Part shown: positions 1 through 16,104 of the stretch, one piece after another | Layout: the number at the start of each line of letters is the position of its first letter | Position numbering within the stretch: the first letter of the stretch is position 1 | Notes under the pieces: model-generated | What the model saw: only the letters and a program-made list of their open reading frames with translations | Told to the model about the DNA's origin: nothing | Databases searched by the model: none | From: Mesotaenium endlicherianum | Taxonomy: Eukaryota; Streptophyta; Zygnematophyceae; Zygnematales; Mesotaeniaceae | DNA length: 24,697 bases | Direction: 5' to 3' | NCBI GenBank assembly: GCA_009602735.1 | Contig: WELA01004248.1 | Coordinates: 177,045 to 201,741, forward strand | Made by a program: the position numbers and the translations under genes

Positions 1-28
1 GGGGGGGGGGGAGGGAGGGGGGGGGGGG
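1..28. repeat. G-rich tract at window edge, in CLU intron 5
   Basis: Almost pure G, interrupted by two A. It lies just inside the intron that begins at the exon 5 donor (39-40). Confidence 0.8.
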
Positions 29-40
29 AGAGAGAAGTAC

Positions 41-5491
<5,451 letters not shown>

Positions 5492-5564
5492 ATCTGCAAG
5501 CGAGATATCAGCAAAAAGGACAGGGTGAATAGTGGATGCGACAGAAAGGGCGCAACGGCGTTTA

Positions 5565-5571
5565 GTTTATA
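5565..5571 (-). promoter_or_regulatory. Possible TATA-like box upstream of CLU
   Basis: TATAAAC reads on the minus strand about 75 bp upstream of the CLU ATG. It would conflict with a 5'UTR intron ending at the TTGCAG just before the ATG, so only one of the two readings is likely. Confidence 0.25.
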
Positions 5572-6199
5572 GCTCAGGAACAACCTTTTGCCATACAGGA
5601 TCAAGTATTAAGGTGAAGCACATTGCTTTGAACACTTAACGGCTGAATGGATGCTTCCTGAGTGGAAAAAGAATCCAACCCTCTGAGTCTCAAGAAACAA
5701 GACTTTGAAGCCTTGTAGCAAAAAACATAACGGCAGCATTCCCTAAAATTGACCAGCTGAACCGCAAGGGCTGCATTGTCTGCGCTTCACCAAGCCCCAG
5801 AGTCTGAAGCAAATTTCGCGCCCATACAGCAACACCCCAAGTAGACCCTCAAGCTACAACTAGTCTGTAGTGAACGCATCCGGGTCTGAGGTTGCCAAAT
5901 CACGATGATCAACGCCAAGACATGCACCTCGGCATCCGCTTTGAGCAACAAATGGCTGAATATTTGTCTGAAGATTACATTGTGCTCTATGAAGCTTTCT
6001 ATTCCAACCAGGGACTGCAAGCAAATGTGTGAAGGCTTACCGTTGATCCTAGCACGCCAACCTCGGGGCTAGTTGCGTGCTAAATTCAAAGCCTTCCTTT
6101 TCCTGCCACTACTCAAGTGACGCACTTAGGAGCGGCTGTACTACAACACCATGACCCGAGTTTCCAGGGTCCCTCGAAGAGAAGCTAAAAGAACTTTCG

Positions 6200-6207
6200 T
6201 ATATAAG
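6200..6207 (+). promoter_or_regulatory. Candidate TATA box (TATATAAG)
   Basis: TATATAAG preceded by TTCG and followed by CGGAGG, the strongest TATA match in the CLU/small-gene intergenic region. It would place a plus-strand start site near 6230, some 550 bp upstream of the proposed ATG at 6785. A second TATATAAG at 7246-7253 has no obvious gene after it. Confidence 0.35.
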
Positions 6208-6784
6208 CGGAGGCCCTTTGTACAAAGCCTTCTTTTCCAGCCCTTATCTGGCCACAAGGATATCTCGATCTCAGATAATCGACGCCTCCAAGGATTCACA
6301 TAACGAGAAAGCCGGATGCATCCGAGAAGTGTGTCTGTATTATCCAACGGATGTGGTCAAATCTTTCGTTAGCCATGCACGTCAGCCATTATGGAAGCTT
6401 GAAATGCTTCCAGTCGTTCGGCTCCTGGTTCTAGTTCGACGACATCTACGCACATTGCAATCGTCGATCACCTTTCGTCGTCTTACAGCGGCTGTACGGA
6501 GTCAATCCATCGACGACATTGTGTCAACCAACGTAGCCCTGAACGTGTACACCTTAACCTCGCTTTTGCAATGAGCTGGCGGCCATCCTGCAAACGTCAA
6601 CGTTCAAACAGAGAGAATGTGTACACAGCTAGTTCTTTGGTTTCCCGGAGTGCTGCCAGTCCAGGATTCTTACTCCCACTTTTACTTATGTGGTATTTGT
6701 TGTTTAGAGATGATGACTTAACGCGCTTCTCACTTAAGTAAACACCTTCAAATTCGTGTGGAAGCTGGTTACTGATAACGAAAA

Positions 6785-7155
6785 ATGAACCCCCCTCTCT
6801 GGTTCAAGGCAGGAATTGCAGCTTGCGGGTGAGAACTTCTTTCTCCTCTTATATCCCTGTGTTTATGTACCTGCAAATTTCTCCTATGAAGTCCTCTTGT
6901 TTTCATATTCTTTTGACCTTCTCGTTTGGTATTCATCCTCACAAATAGCCTTTATATATGCGGCACTTTTTGGTATACAGGTTGTTGATGGTGTCGGCGA
7001 CGAGCTACGATATCCACCGTTCAATCAAGGCCAACGAGAACCCACCAACACGAGAGCAAGTCGCTGCATTCGCTGAAAAAATCGAAGGTTCCAGGCGCGC
7101 ATCGACTGGCCAAGCTTTTCACCTTCTCGATAGTGCCACTCGTGATAGGAAGTGA
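6785..7155 (+). CDS. Small single-pass membrane protein, two exons, 72 residues, unrecognised
   Basis: Exon 1 is 6785-6828 and exon 2 is 6981-7155. The donor GCTTGCGG|GTGAG and acceptor TATACAG|GTTG join a phase-2 codon cleanly and the frame ends at TGA. The protein starts MNPPLWFKAGIAACG, continues LLMVSATSYDIHRSIKAN, and ends in a polar, charged tail (FAEKIEGSRRAS... DSATRDRK). Residues ~5-22 form a hydrophobic helix suited to one membrane anchor, with a positive/polar C-terminal side. The shape resembles small accessory subunits of organelle membrane complexes, but I do not recognise the family. The ATG has an A-rich AAAAATGA context. An upstream exon cannot be excluded. Support is the clean splice plus the biased composition of exon 2. 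Confidence 0.5.
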
Positions 7156-7329
7156 GCAGGTACTGGAGACATGTTGCTGTCATCAATTTCTGCAATGCTC
7201 CAACATCTGCAAGGATCATGGTGCGGGGCACTAAGACCAACCTGGTATATAAGAACCTGTACCGCAGATGATCAATACCTACGGTAAAGGTCACTCCAAT
7301 GTGGCATTTATATACTTACACATGGGCGC

Positions 7330-7395
7330 TCACTCACACACGCACGCACACACATACGCACACACACACGCACACACGCGCACACACTTACACCC
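7330..7395. repeat. (CA)n/(CACG)n microsatellite
   Basis: A run of CACACG and CACA units in intergenic DNA downstream of the small membrane-protein gene. A short GA tract follows at about 7465-7479. Confidence 0.85.
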
Positions 7396-7922
7396 ATGGG
7401 GAACGTAAAAGTCTACTATATTGGTGGAGCAAGTGACATCTTGACATTCACAAAGGGAAGGGGGGAGAGAGAGAGAGAGGGACGGCAGGGCCTGCAGTGA
7501 GGGACAGCTGCGCATGCACCTTGCAGACAACAGCTTGCAGCCTCTATGGCTGGCTTCAGATATCTGAGGTTTTGCAGAGTGCTTGCGCCATTCAGTGTTC
7601 ATTTGAAGGGCTGCCGTCGAGGGAGGAGAAGTCGGCACCAGGCACGCGGTTCATAGTGACCCTTCCGGTGGGATTTACTTGGAGATTGCGTAAGAAGGCA
7701 TGCAAATTGCATATCTCATGTCACAGGGGTGTGATTTTTTCTATTTGAGAAGAGTTGAACATTTCTGGCTTCAGTGTGAGGACTGGGGGTTTGGCCAGGG
7801 TTTAGGGGCCAGTTCAGAGGCACTGCTTGCGCTCCTCAAGAATAAAGTGTGTGCGCCTGTCGTATCCCTCGCCCATGCTGTTGGATGTACTTGAGGCTCC
7901 GATGAAGTGCAGGCGTTGGGAG

Positions 7923-7961
7923 TAGGGTTTCGGGTTTAGGGTTAGGGTTCCGGGTAGGGTT
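7923..7961 (+). repeat. Short interstitial telomere-like motif (TTTAGGG type)
   Basis: Five TAGGGTT/CGGGTTT-like units in a row, including TTTAGGGTTAGGGTT. The plant/green-algal telomere unit is TTTAGGG. Further isolated relatives lie at about 7793, 8158 (reverse) and 8945-8965 (degenerate CCCTGAA units). Confidence 0.55.
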
Positions 7962-8709
7962 GAAGATTGTTGTTTCCACACGTCCTGGGGTCTGGACCAA
8001 AGTTTCGGAGGCTGCACCTTGATGTTGCGAGCCAAAGACCTCCATTGTAAAACCCCGGGAGGCTGTGCGCAGGTTTTTTTGGGGTTTGATGTGGAAAGCC
8101 CGTACGCCTGGCCATCAGAGCCAACGCTGGCAGACCTGCTGCAGCAGCCATACTCTGAAACCCTAATTCGTCACCGTAGTTGGGAACCGATGTCTCTTCT
8201 GTGCTAGAGCCTGTGCTGCTAGAGCCCAGGTGTCTTCCAGTTCGGGCCTTGCGTGGATGTGCCTCAAGCCAGCCTTCAATGAAGTTGTCTCTGATCGCAC
8301 ATGAACACAGTCTGGGCCTTGTCTGGCACATAGCGGCTGTACAAGCCAGGCTTGCCAAGCCTGCCAAGCCTACTCCTCGTGAGGGCGTAGCAGCCAAAGC
8401 GTGTGAGTGCAACCTGGACTTCTCTGCGCCCCTCTGGAGCAGCCTACCTTAGACCCCGCCCGGCCTTATACTTTTTAGAGCTTGACCTTTCAACATTCAT
8501 CACTCCATCCTCCAACCGATATCTTCAAGCCCTACTGCCTGGCTTACTTTAGTGTCAACATCTAAAGACCCATCATTTCCCAACACCCCCCCTCTCCCCC
8601 CCCCCAAAAAAAAGAAGATACGGGTTCCAATTTCCCCCTTCCCTCGCCCCCTGGGCTCTGACAGCAGAAGCTCCCTCCCTCTGGTATGTGGGGAGTCATT
8701 GCAGGCCTC

Positions 8710-11700
8710 ATGGAGGGAGCCGGGGGGGGCCAGGGAGCAGCCGCAGACGGAGCCGGGGCGCACGTCGTGGGCCTCATATCGGACACGCACGGGCTGCTGG
8801 ATGACTCGGCCGTCGAGATTCTGAAGCGTGCCACTGACCTCATTCTGCATGCCGGTCAGCCCTTAATTCCTACTCTGGAACCCGTCACCCCTCTTATGCA
8901 CGCTGTGTGATCCCCCAAGGTCCCAACCTCAGTTTAAAGTCTTCCATCCTGAACCATGAACCCTGAACCCTGGACCTCAAACCTGAACCTTAAACGCGGG
9001 GCTGGCATCTGCCTTGTGCCTGCACGCCTTCGGATCTGCGTTCCATCTCAGGCACTTCTTCCAAGGGGGGGGGAGAGAGGGGGGGGTTTGGGGAATCATG
9101 GGTGATGGCACTTACTGCCTTCTAAAGTCGTGCTATTAAACCCTGAGGTGAAAGCCAACCTTTTTTTCACTTGCAAAAGCCCTTTGGTTTTTGTAGGAAA
9201 GTATGACCCCCCCTCCCACCCCACAGGGCTGCTGCACTGGCTCCGGCGCCTGAGTCTTCCCTGTGTGCTGCCACGTGGCGCACACACTTGCGTGTATTCA
9301 TGCAGGCGATGTGGGGGATGCGAAGAAGCGCTCGCGGCTGCCAGCTGTCGAGCTTCTGCAGCAACTGGAGGAGCGGACGGGGAGGAAGGTCCTGGCAGTC
9401 GCGGGCAACACTGACGTTGGCGGCATCCCCCTCCACGATGGCGCGCCCCTCTCGTCAGTCCCCCCGCTGCCCTGTTATGCTCGCCCCTCTCCCCCTCCTC
9501 CCAATCACTCCCCACGCTTCTCTCTCTTGTTCCTTCCTCTCCGGCTGCGTCTTTTAGTGTGATTTAGTGGGGGCATGTGCGTCTTTTAGAATTAAAAGGG
9601 GGGCAAAGGGTACACCCACGCGGGGCCGGTGGGTGTACATGGTACGGAGGGGGGCGGTCTATGCAAGTTAGATTTTTTTTTCTGACCCCAGCCCGCTTCA
9701 GATTCAGCTGCCAAACGGCTCGACTGACTCCCACTAAGGGGGTGCAGCATCTCAGAAGTTCCAGTGGCAGGGTCAACTGCGGTCCCGCCGGGTCAACTGC
9801 CTGTCAAAGACGACCATCTGGCAGGCGTGGGGTATCGAGAGGAGGGGATGGGGAGAGGGGGACAATAGACTATGTGACGTGGTGCATGTGCTGTGGTTCC
9901 CATCCTGGTGATTGTCTTCCCTCTAGCCGCAGCAGCTTCCACATTCTCTGTCTGGCATGCTGGCCCGTGTGAAGCAACGCCAGCTGGCTCTGCACCCGAG
10001 CCCGTACCTCCTCACGCCCCCTTCCACATGGCGAGGCGGCAGTCCGGCAGAGGCAGACGGATGCTCATGCTGATGGCAAGGTGGCTGCGTGTGCTTGCAC
10101 GGGCTGACGGGGCGGCAGGACGCAGCTCCTGCCGGCGTGGCGAACACTTGTCGTCGCGGGCCTCAAGATTCTCATGACGTAAATATTGATTCTTCCCTAC
10201 CCTGAACTCGCCCAGGCACAGCATGCTGTGAGGAGGAGGAGGGGGTGAAGGAGAAGGAGGAGATGGAGTCTTCTCTGGGCTGGGGGTGGGGCAGGGCTGA
10301 AGTTCTGCAGACGTACAAGAGTCCCTGCTCCCCTTTCTTTCACTTTCTCTCTTGCTTTGAGGTATGGGGGTCAAGGTGAGGGTGGGGGTGAGAGGGGGAG
10401 TGAGGGTGGAGGGAAGAGTGGTGGGGGTGAGAATGTGGAGGAGGGGGGGAAGGNNNNNNNNNNNNNNNNNNNNNNNNNNNNNNNNNNNNNNNNNNNNNNN
10501 NNNNNNNNNNNNNNNNNNNNNNNNNNNNNNNNNNNNNNNNNNNNNNNNNNNNNNNNNNNNNNNNNNNNNNNNNNNNNNNNNNNNNNNNNNNNNNNNNNNN
10601 NNNNNNNNNNNNNNNNNNNNNNNNNNNNNNNNNNNNNNNNNNNNNNNNNNNNNNNNNNNNNNNNNNNNNNNNNNNNNNNNNNNNNNNNNNNNNNNNNGGG
10701 GGGGATTGGGGGGAGGGATTCGGAGGAGGGTTGGAGGAGGTGGGGGACGGGTTTGCGCTGACCTCGCTCTCTTTGTGATGTTCTGCAAGACCGGACAAAC
10801 CGCACTCTTTGCGGTGCTGCAGCGTGTGCTTCAAATCATTTGTTTGAGGAGCTCCCTTGTGACACGTGGCGCATTCACCTGAGCTCGGGGTGGCGTGTGC
10901 TTTGAGTCAGCTAGCTCCAGTCACGCATGCTGCTGGGTGTGCACGCTATGAAGGCACCAACGTGGGCACGCCCTTCTACTTGCTGCAAAACTGAAGGTCA
11001 AAGAGAAGGGCCGCACACAAGTTTGCTATTATGTGCACATGCGCTTGGACAAGTGCTTGTGCCGTGCGTGGGATTGTGCTGTGTGGGGGGGCGTGCGTGC
11101 GGGGGGGAGGGAAGCGCAAACACATTCTGATCGTCACATGCGCTCCCCCAACCAGCACAAGCCTGCTGCATGCGGAGCATTGCACTTTAACACCCACAGC
11201 GCCGCATCATCCAGTATAATGACGCTCCATTCCATATACTACCGCGCCGTCCTCCTCTACTGAGCGTCCATGCTGAGGCCTTTTTAACGGCTTTGTGTTT
11301 ACTCATGAATACGGCCGCGTGTGGTCCCCCCCCTCCGGGGAAGTTCATGCAGGCACATAAGCGGGTTTCCCCCGAAGCAGGACGCGACAGCTGGCAAGCT
11401 GGTGGCGCAGGAGACGCCCGACGTGGTGGTGTTTGGCCACTCGCACGCGCTTGGGGCGGCAGAGGCAGGCGGCGCACTGTACATCAACCGTGAGATGCAA
11501 CCTTTGCGCTGGCCTTGTCGAGTCCCCACGCGCGGCTGGTGTATTGTTGTCCACTGTTAACAAGTCTATATGCTTTGCACGCTTAAAGTACGCATAACAC
11601 GAATGTTGTACGAAAGTCTGAGGAAAGCAATCCTTTGCAGCATATATCTCATGTACTAGGTAAAATAATAAGATGGAGATGTGTAAGTGCCAGTCAGAAG

Positions 11701-12472
11701 GAACAGGACCGCATCTGAAGTTTTGTAGCGCTGCTGGCGGTGCGAGGGAAAAGAGGGGAGTGTCAGTGTGCGCTTCTTTGTTTTATTGCGCTCGCGCGTT
11801 GGTGCGCCATGCATCGGTGTCAGCGTTGGCATCTTCATGCTGTTAGCCTTAGGGTTCAGACTCAGGTCTAAGCCGTCTGAGCGCAGAGAGACTCGTCTCA
11901 AAGACTAGTCCCTACCCCATAATGTAGGCTTTCATTCCCCCTAGGTCTCCCCTGCCTCTCTGACCCCACCCTCCATTGCGCTGGTCCGCTTCATTCTGTC
12001 CGATAGAGCACTGTCTGTCTCATTGCCCTTGCCCAACTGCCCTTCTGCCTTCCGTTGCTCGCATCGTACAGCTGGCAGTCCCTGGATGCACGTACAATGC
12101 CCCCTCACATCTCTTTGCCTACCCGGTTACTTCCGGTCTTGCGTTGCCCGCATTCTACAGCTGACGCCCCCTCGTTGTGCGTTCTGCAACCACTCTACCT
12201 CATTTCAACCCAGACCTGGTGACACCTGTCGTGTTGTGCCCGCGTGTACAGCTGGCAGCGCCGGGCCCCAGAGGTTCAAGCTTCCGCGCTGCGTGGCATT
12301 GCTTCACGTCAGCTCCTGCACAGGCGCCAGCGTGGAGTTTGTAAGCCTTTCTGGCACTGGTACCGGTGGGACAAGTGTCACACTGCCGTCGCCCATCCTG
12401 AGGCGCCCTTGTACCACCCCAGGTTGCCCCCAGTGCTTGCAGTCCTTCTCATCTCAATTCTTAAATGGGTAA
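8710..12472 (+). CDS. YfcE/MJ0936-type calcineurin-like metallophosphoesterase, split gene with one exon unresolved
   Basis: Exons seen: 8710-8854, 9306-9453, 11353-11489, 12252-12472. Exon 1 has the metal motif DxH in HVVGLISDTHGLLDDSAVEI. Exon 2 gives HAGDVGDAKK across the junction and then LAVAGNTDVGGIPLHDG (the GN[CT]D box). Exon 3 reads (G)HISGFPPKQDATAGKLVAQE then PDVVVFGHSHALGAAEAGG (GHxH box). Exon 4 completes NPGSAGPQRFKLPR. Junctions 1-2 and 3-4 are in phase; exon 2 ends and exon 3 begins in phase 2. About 15-25 residues expected between them (a strand ending in HG, completing an HGH metal motif) are missing and probably lie in the N gap. Family members are two-metal phosphodiesterases; the physiological substrate is unknown. 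The last exon may splice again at 12341 before the same TAA. An upstream in-frame ATG at 8686 is possible. Confidence 0.85.
10454..10697. other. Assembly gap (244 N)
   Basis: A run of Ns flanked on both sides by G-rich sequence (GAGGGGGGGAAGG before, GGGGGGATTGGGG after), so the gap probably reflects a hard-to-sequence G tract. It sits in the metallophosphoesterase intron where a short exon is expected. Confidence 0.98.
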
Positions 12473-14379
12473 AGCTTTTTGGGTGTAGTTGGTTTGGCCT
12501 CCTGCTGTAGGCATACCAGGTGCTTCACTAGGGAGAAGGGCGACGGCCTTATGAGGGAAAAGGGAGATCAATACGCTGGTGCATGAGGAATTTCACTTGT
12601 AAATAAGTTAGTAAATGCAAGAGTTGAAAATTAAGTTGTCAGCTGGTGCGGTGCGGGGCTAGTTAATTAGAGAATAGCGTATGGTGTTGCACGTCTTCGT
12701 GCATAAAAGTCCACTTGCAAGTTACTCTGATTACCATTAGAGGTCAAACGTTTGTGACATCGTTTTAGCAGAAAATGGAGTTGTCCAAGTTGAGTAGCGC
12801 TTGTTAATTTGTCCTTTGCATCAAGGGCGTCTGCCCGAACCAAGTTGCAAGCATGCTGGCAATATGCAGTAAAACCCCTGTAAGTATTTATGGTTACCAA
12901 GGTAGCCGTTGATGCATCACCACCAAGAGTAACTTGTGAATAGAAGATTGTGCAAGTCTCCAGCCAACTGTGAAACTGGTTTAGGGTAAAGCCTACAGGC
13001 TAGCTAGAATTTTGCCTTGAGCTTTTTCCACGGAGCCCTTCCTTACATTCCATGTGTCCCACAGTATACATGACCTCAAATTCAAAACGCAGAAAGTAAG
13101 TTCAAATGCATTTTTTTGAAAAAGATGGATGAGAGAGTGCTAAAGAACTAGAGAACCATATCTATAGACAGATGTTAGCCCATAAGTATGGCCTTACACT
13201 TTCAAGCTTTTACAAAATGTGAAAGCGGTAGGTTTGGTTCTACAGGACTTGTTGCCAAACTTTTTGCATTACTACTCTTGAAATCTTGGTTGGTAGTTTT
13301 TCACACCAGTCTTTCTTAAAAAACAAGGTGCTATTGCAGATTACTACTTTGGACAAAGTAGAACTAGTACTTCAATTTTCCTCCAATCCTTTTGGTAGTT
13401 TGAAATTGCCAGCCAAGTATTGAGCACAACCGTGTAATATGCAAGGCAGAGGAGATACCTTCCCCCATTACAAATTAGGGTTAAGATGGTGCCTGCACTG
13501 ACCTGGTCCAGGAGTGTGGTCAACCAGGTATAATGTTTGATTGTGCACGCCTGGTTTCCTGTGACTCTATGCATACCCAATACAGTAAGCAAAAGAAGAG
13601 TATGTAAATTTGTGTATCACTACTTATAGCAAACTTGGTGGTACACTTGCATGCGACTAGTTTAGGGAAAGTGGAGGTCATTCTTGTACCATCAATTTTG
13701 GAAGCGACTGACTCTCGTTTGTAAAAGCGGTTTTGACGCGGTCGTTGGTTCTTTTGCGGGTAAATTATCAAGTTGCCCCCTGAAGGCACACGCATGTCCA
13801 AGACCTCCAAAGTGGAGACCGGGAAGGGGGGGACAATGAGAGAAGCTTGGGGTAGCAAGCATGCACAAACCCAAGCAGTCTCCAGACTGGAAAGAGTCCT
13901 CCTGCAGCATGATGGGGCACAGCACGTGCTCGTGCGTCGAGGACAACATTCGAATTGCCCTTTGCGCACCTCTTTGATCTAATAGTGATGCGCATTAAAA
14001 GAATTGACACGTAAGGTGAGATCCTGTTTAAGATACATTTGCACGCGATTATTGGCCACATAGTATGATGATAGGATTGCATGTGCGAGTCTTTATTTGA
14101 ATGCTTTGAAAGTTGGGTTTTAGGTTTTCTTCATTCAAAAAAGTCAAAGGCTACTTTGACCATTTACCCTTTTGTTGCGTACCGCTAAATCTTTCCTACT
14201 GGTAGTTATTTATGCATACTACTAGTTTAGCTTGGGCAATTGGTTTGTGTGCACACCTTGAGGTTATTGTAGATTAACTTTTGGATACCACCTTATGAAG
14301 CTAAAATAGTTGGTATTCTTGTGAACCACTAGCTTCATGCGACGTCGAGCGTGCTTTTACAGAATGCTTGACGCAGAAA
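12473..14379. other. AT-richer region without a recognisable gene
   Basis: Base composition drops from the GC-rich gene territory to AT-rich here. A minus-strand open stretch of about 95 codons (12667 to ~12960) has a plausible protein-like composition but no motif I recognise. Minus-strand open frames of 82-149 codons at 13344-13969 are equally unassignable. The segment probably consists of decayed mobile-element sequence, but I see no termini or domains to prove it. Confidence 0.4.
12598..12602 (+). terminator. Possible TGTAA polyadenylation signal of the metallophosphoesterase gene
   Basis: TGTAA, the usual poly(A) signal in chlorophycean algae, lies about 125 bp after the stop codon in AT-rich sequence. 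A five-base motif is weak evidence alone. Confidence 0.3.
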
Positions 14380-15470
14380 GTTTGGAAGTCGCCGTAACCA
14401 GAAGTGGCACGTAGGTAGTCGCGACGTCGAAAACAGTGGTGGCAACGTAGAAAGTCAAGTTTGATGTTGCAATTCAAATGGTTCGCTGAAAGTTAAGAAG
14501 ACGTAAAAAATCAAGCAGTATGCAAACATTTGGGACGTCATCATAAAAACAGCAGTACCAAGAAGTACAAGACGCCGTCGCAAATAACAGTGGTATGCAC
14601 AAGTTAGGACGGCATAGCAAACAATGGCATGCCAAAAGTCGCGAAGTCGCAAACATGAGGTTATTGCAAAAAGTGAAAATGTTGCAAAAAGTAATGGAAT
14701 GTAGAAAGTGGTGACAACATCACTATACAGCAATTCACAAAATGACGTCACAAATACTCAGTGGCACGTCCAAATTGGGACGACGTCGCAAAAGCAGTGT
14801 TACAAAAAAATCGAGACTAAGTCGCAATACCAATGGGACGCAGAACATCCGGCTGATGTCGTAAAATTAGTGATGTGCACAAATTTTGGGCAACGTGGCA
14901 AATCGTGACACGTAAAAAATTGGTGTTCTTATTGATGAAAAATGTGACATGTGGAGATTTAGTATGTTTATTGATTGCAAAAACAAGTGGCACGAGTAAA
15001 TGGACGACATTGCCTAAAGAAAACAGAACGTAGAAATTTGGGACACTGTAACCCAAAAAGTGTGCGAAAAAATGTAATGCTTCATCGCAAAAGCAATGGT
15101 ACACAAAAAGTCAAGATTATGTTGCAGAAACGATATTACGTTGAAATCGAGACGACGTTGCAAAAACAAGACATGCAAAAATCAAGACAGGGTAGGCGTC
15201 GCAAATACTTGCATGAAATTTTTTGGTAAGATGTAATTTGCAAAAAGAGTGGCACGCAAAAATACAGGATGACATAATAAGCAATACGTAGAAATTTGGG
15301 ACGTCGCAACCGAGGAAGTGTACAAACAATACAAAACGCCCCGAACATTGCAAGAGTACGCAAAACTACCATTGGCTTGTCAAACAGGTGGTACGCATAA
15401 ATATTGCATTTTTGGTGACCAATGGGATACGTAAAATTGTCAACGACCGCCCTCGTTCCAAATGTTTGCA
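14380..15470 (+). repeat. Degenerate ~36-bp minisatellite array, forward orientation
   Basis: About 30 diverged copies of a unit built from two cores: GTGGCACGCAAAAATT and GGGACGACGTCGCAAAAAC. The clearest consecutive units run from about 14760 to 14910 and are spaced close to 36 bp. GACGTC or a one-base variant recurs in most units. Copies differ from each other by many substitutions and small indels, so the array is old. Confidence 0.75.
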
Positions 15471-15479
15471 AACCATTGT

Positions 15480-15800
15480 TTTGATGACGTCGTCCCAAAT
15501 TCAGCATACTGCTTGTTTTTGCGACGTCATCTCTTCTTCTGACGTTTCATAAGTTTTCACATAATTGACTTGACTTTCCGCATGGTGACGTTGCGACCTT
15601 TTCAGTACCACTATTTGCTACGTCATCTCAATTTTTTGTGCACCAGTGCTTGCAACGTCGTGCTGAATCTCTGTGCACCACAACATTGTACGTCGTTTTG
15701 CACCGTCGCCCCGACCTTTTGCGTACCACAAAGTTTTGCACATCATCCCGCTTTTTTGCAAACCATGAAACTTTGGTGCGTGACACTTCTCAAATTTCTT
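15480..15800 (-). repeat. Same ~36-bp minisatellite, inverted orientation
   Basis: From about 15480 the units appear as reverse complements (TTTTTGCGACGTCATC, CTACGTCATCTCAATTTTTT, GCACCAGTGC, GCGTACCACAA). About eight or nine diverged copies are visible, so the array reverses orientation near 15475. Confidence 0.7.
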
Positions 15801-16091
15801 GCACGAGCCCTTTTTGGGAAGTACTTGAAGTTTTCGTTACCTCTTCTTACTCAGCGGCACCTTGATTGTGCAACTTTGCTGTTCCAAAGGGGCACTCAAA
15901 TGACCTTGGGGAAACAAGCCATTTTTTCCTTCTTCTTTCGATTGGCACACAATACCTACATCGGAACATGCACAATGTAATTAGAAGGGCACGTCAATAG
16001 TATGATATAAGGGCAACACCAACTCAAATTTAATGGTCACTAAGAATGACATCACAAAGTTGCACTTACAAAGTTACAATGTGGTTATTAA

Positions 16092-16104
16092 CACTAGATA
16101 GCCC
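16092..16104 (+). repeat. PiggyBac left terminal inverted repeat
   Basis: CACTAGATAGCCC directly after TTAA at 16088-16091. A palindromic GCATCAGATATGATGC follows at 16108-16123, with a near copy at 20464-20479. Confidence 0.8.

Larger units (their letters stand above)
5492..6784. other. Intergenic region between CLU and the small membrane-protein gene
   Basis: No recognisable gene. It should hold the CLU promoter (minus) and the promoter/5'UTR of the plus-strand small gene. An open frame of 118 codons at 6218-6574 (+) has no recognisable motif. Undetected 5' exons of the small gene could lie here. Confidence 0.5.
7156..8709. other. Intergenic region upstream of the metallophosphoesterase gene
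   Basis: Contains the CA/GA microsatellites and the telomere-like motif. A 156-codon open frame on the minus strand (7942-8412) is Ala/Ser/Arg-rich without a recognisable motif, so it is not called. A TTGCAG at 8699-8704, just before the phosphoesterase ATG, could be a 5'UTR intron acceptor. Confidence 0.5.

Noticed and set aside
6218..6574. 118-codon open frame after the TATATAAG
   Set aside because: No recognisable motif or domain and it begins only about 10 bp after the TATA-like site, before a normal transcription start.
7942..8412. 156-codon minus-strand open frame
   Set aside because: Overlaps the telomere-like motif, composition is repeat-like and no domain is visible.
10340..10882. 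Open frames spanning the N gap
   Set aside because: Ns cannot be translated and the flanks have no protein motif.
13520..14082. Overlapping minus-strand open frames of 85-149 codons
   Set aside because: Three frames are open over the same DNA with no motif in any; coding cannot be supported.
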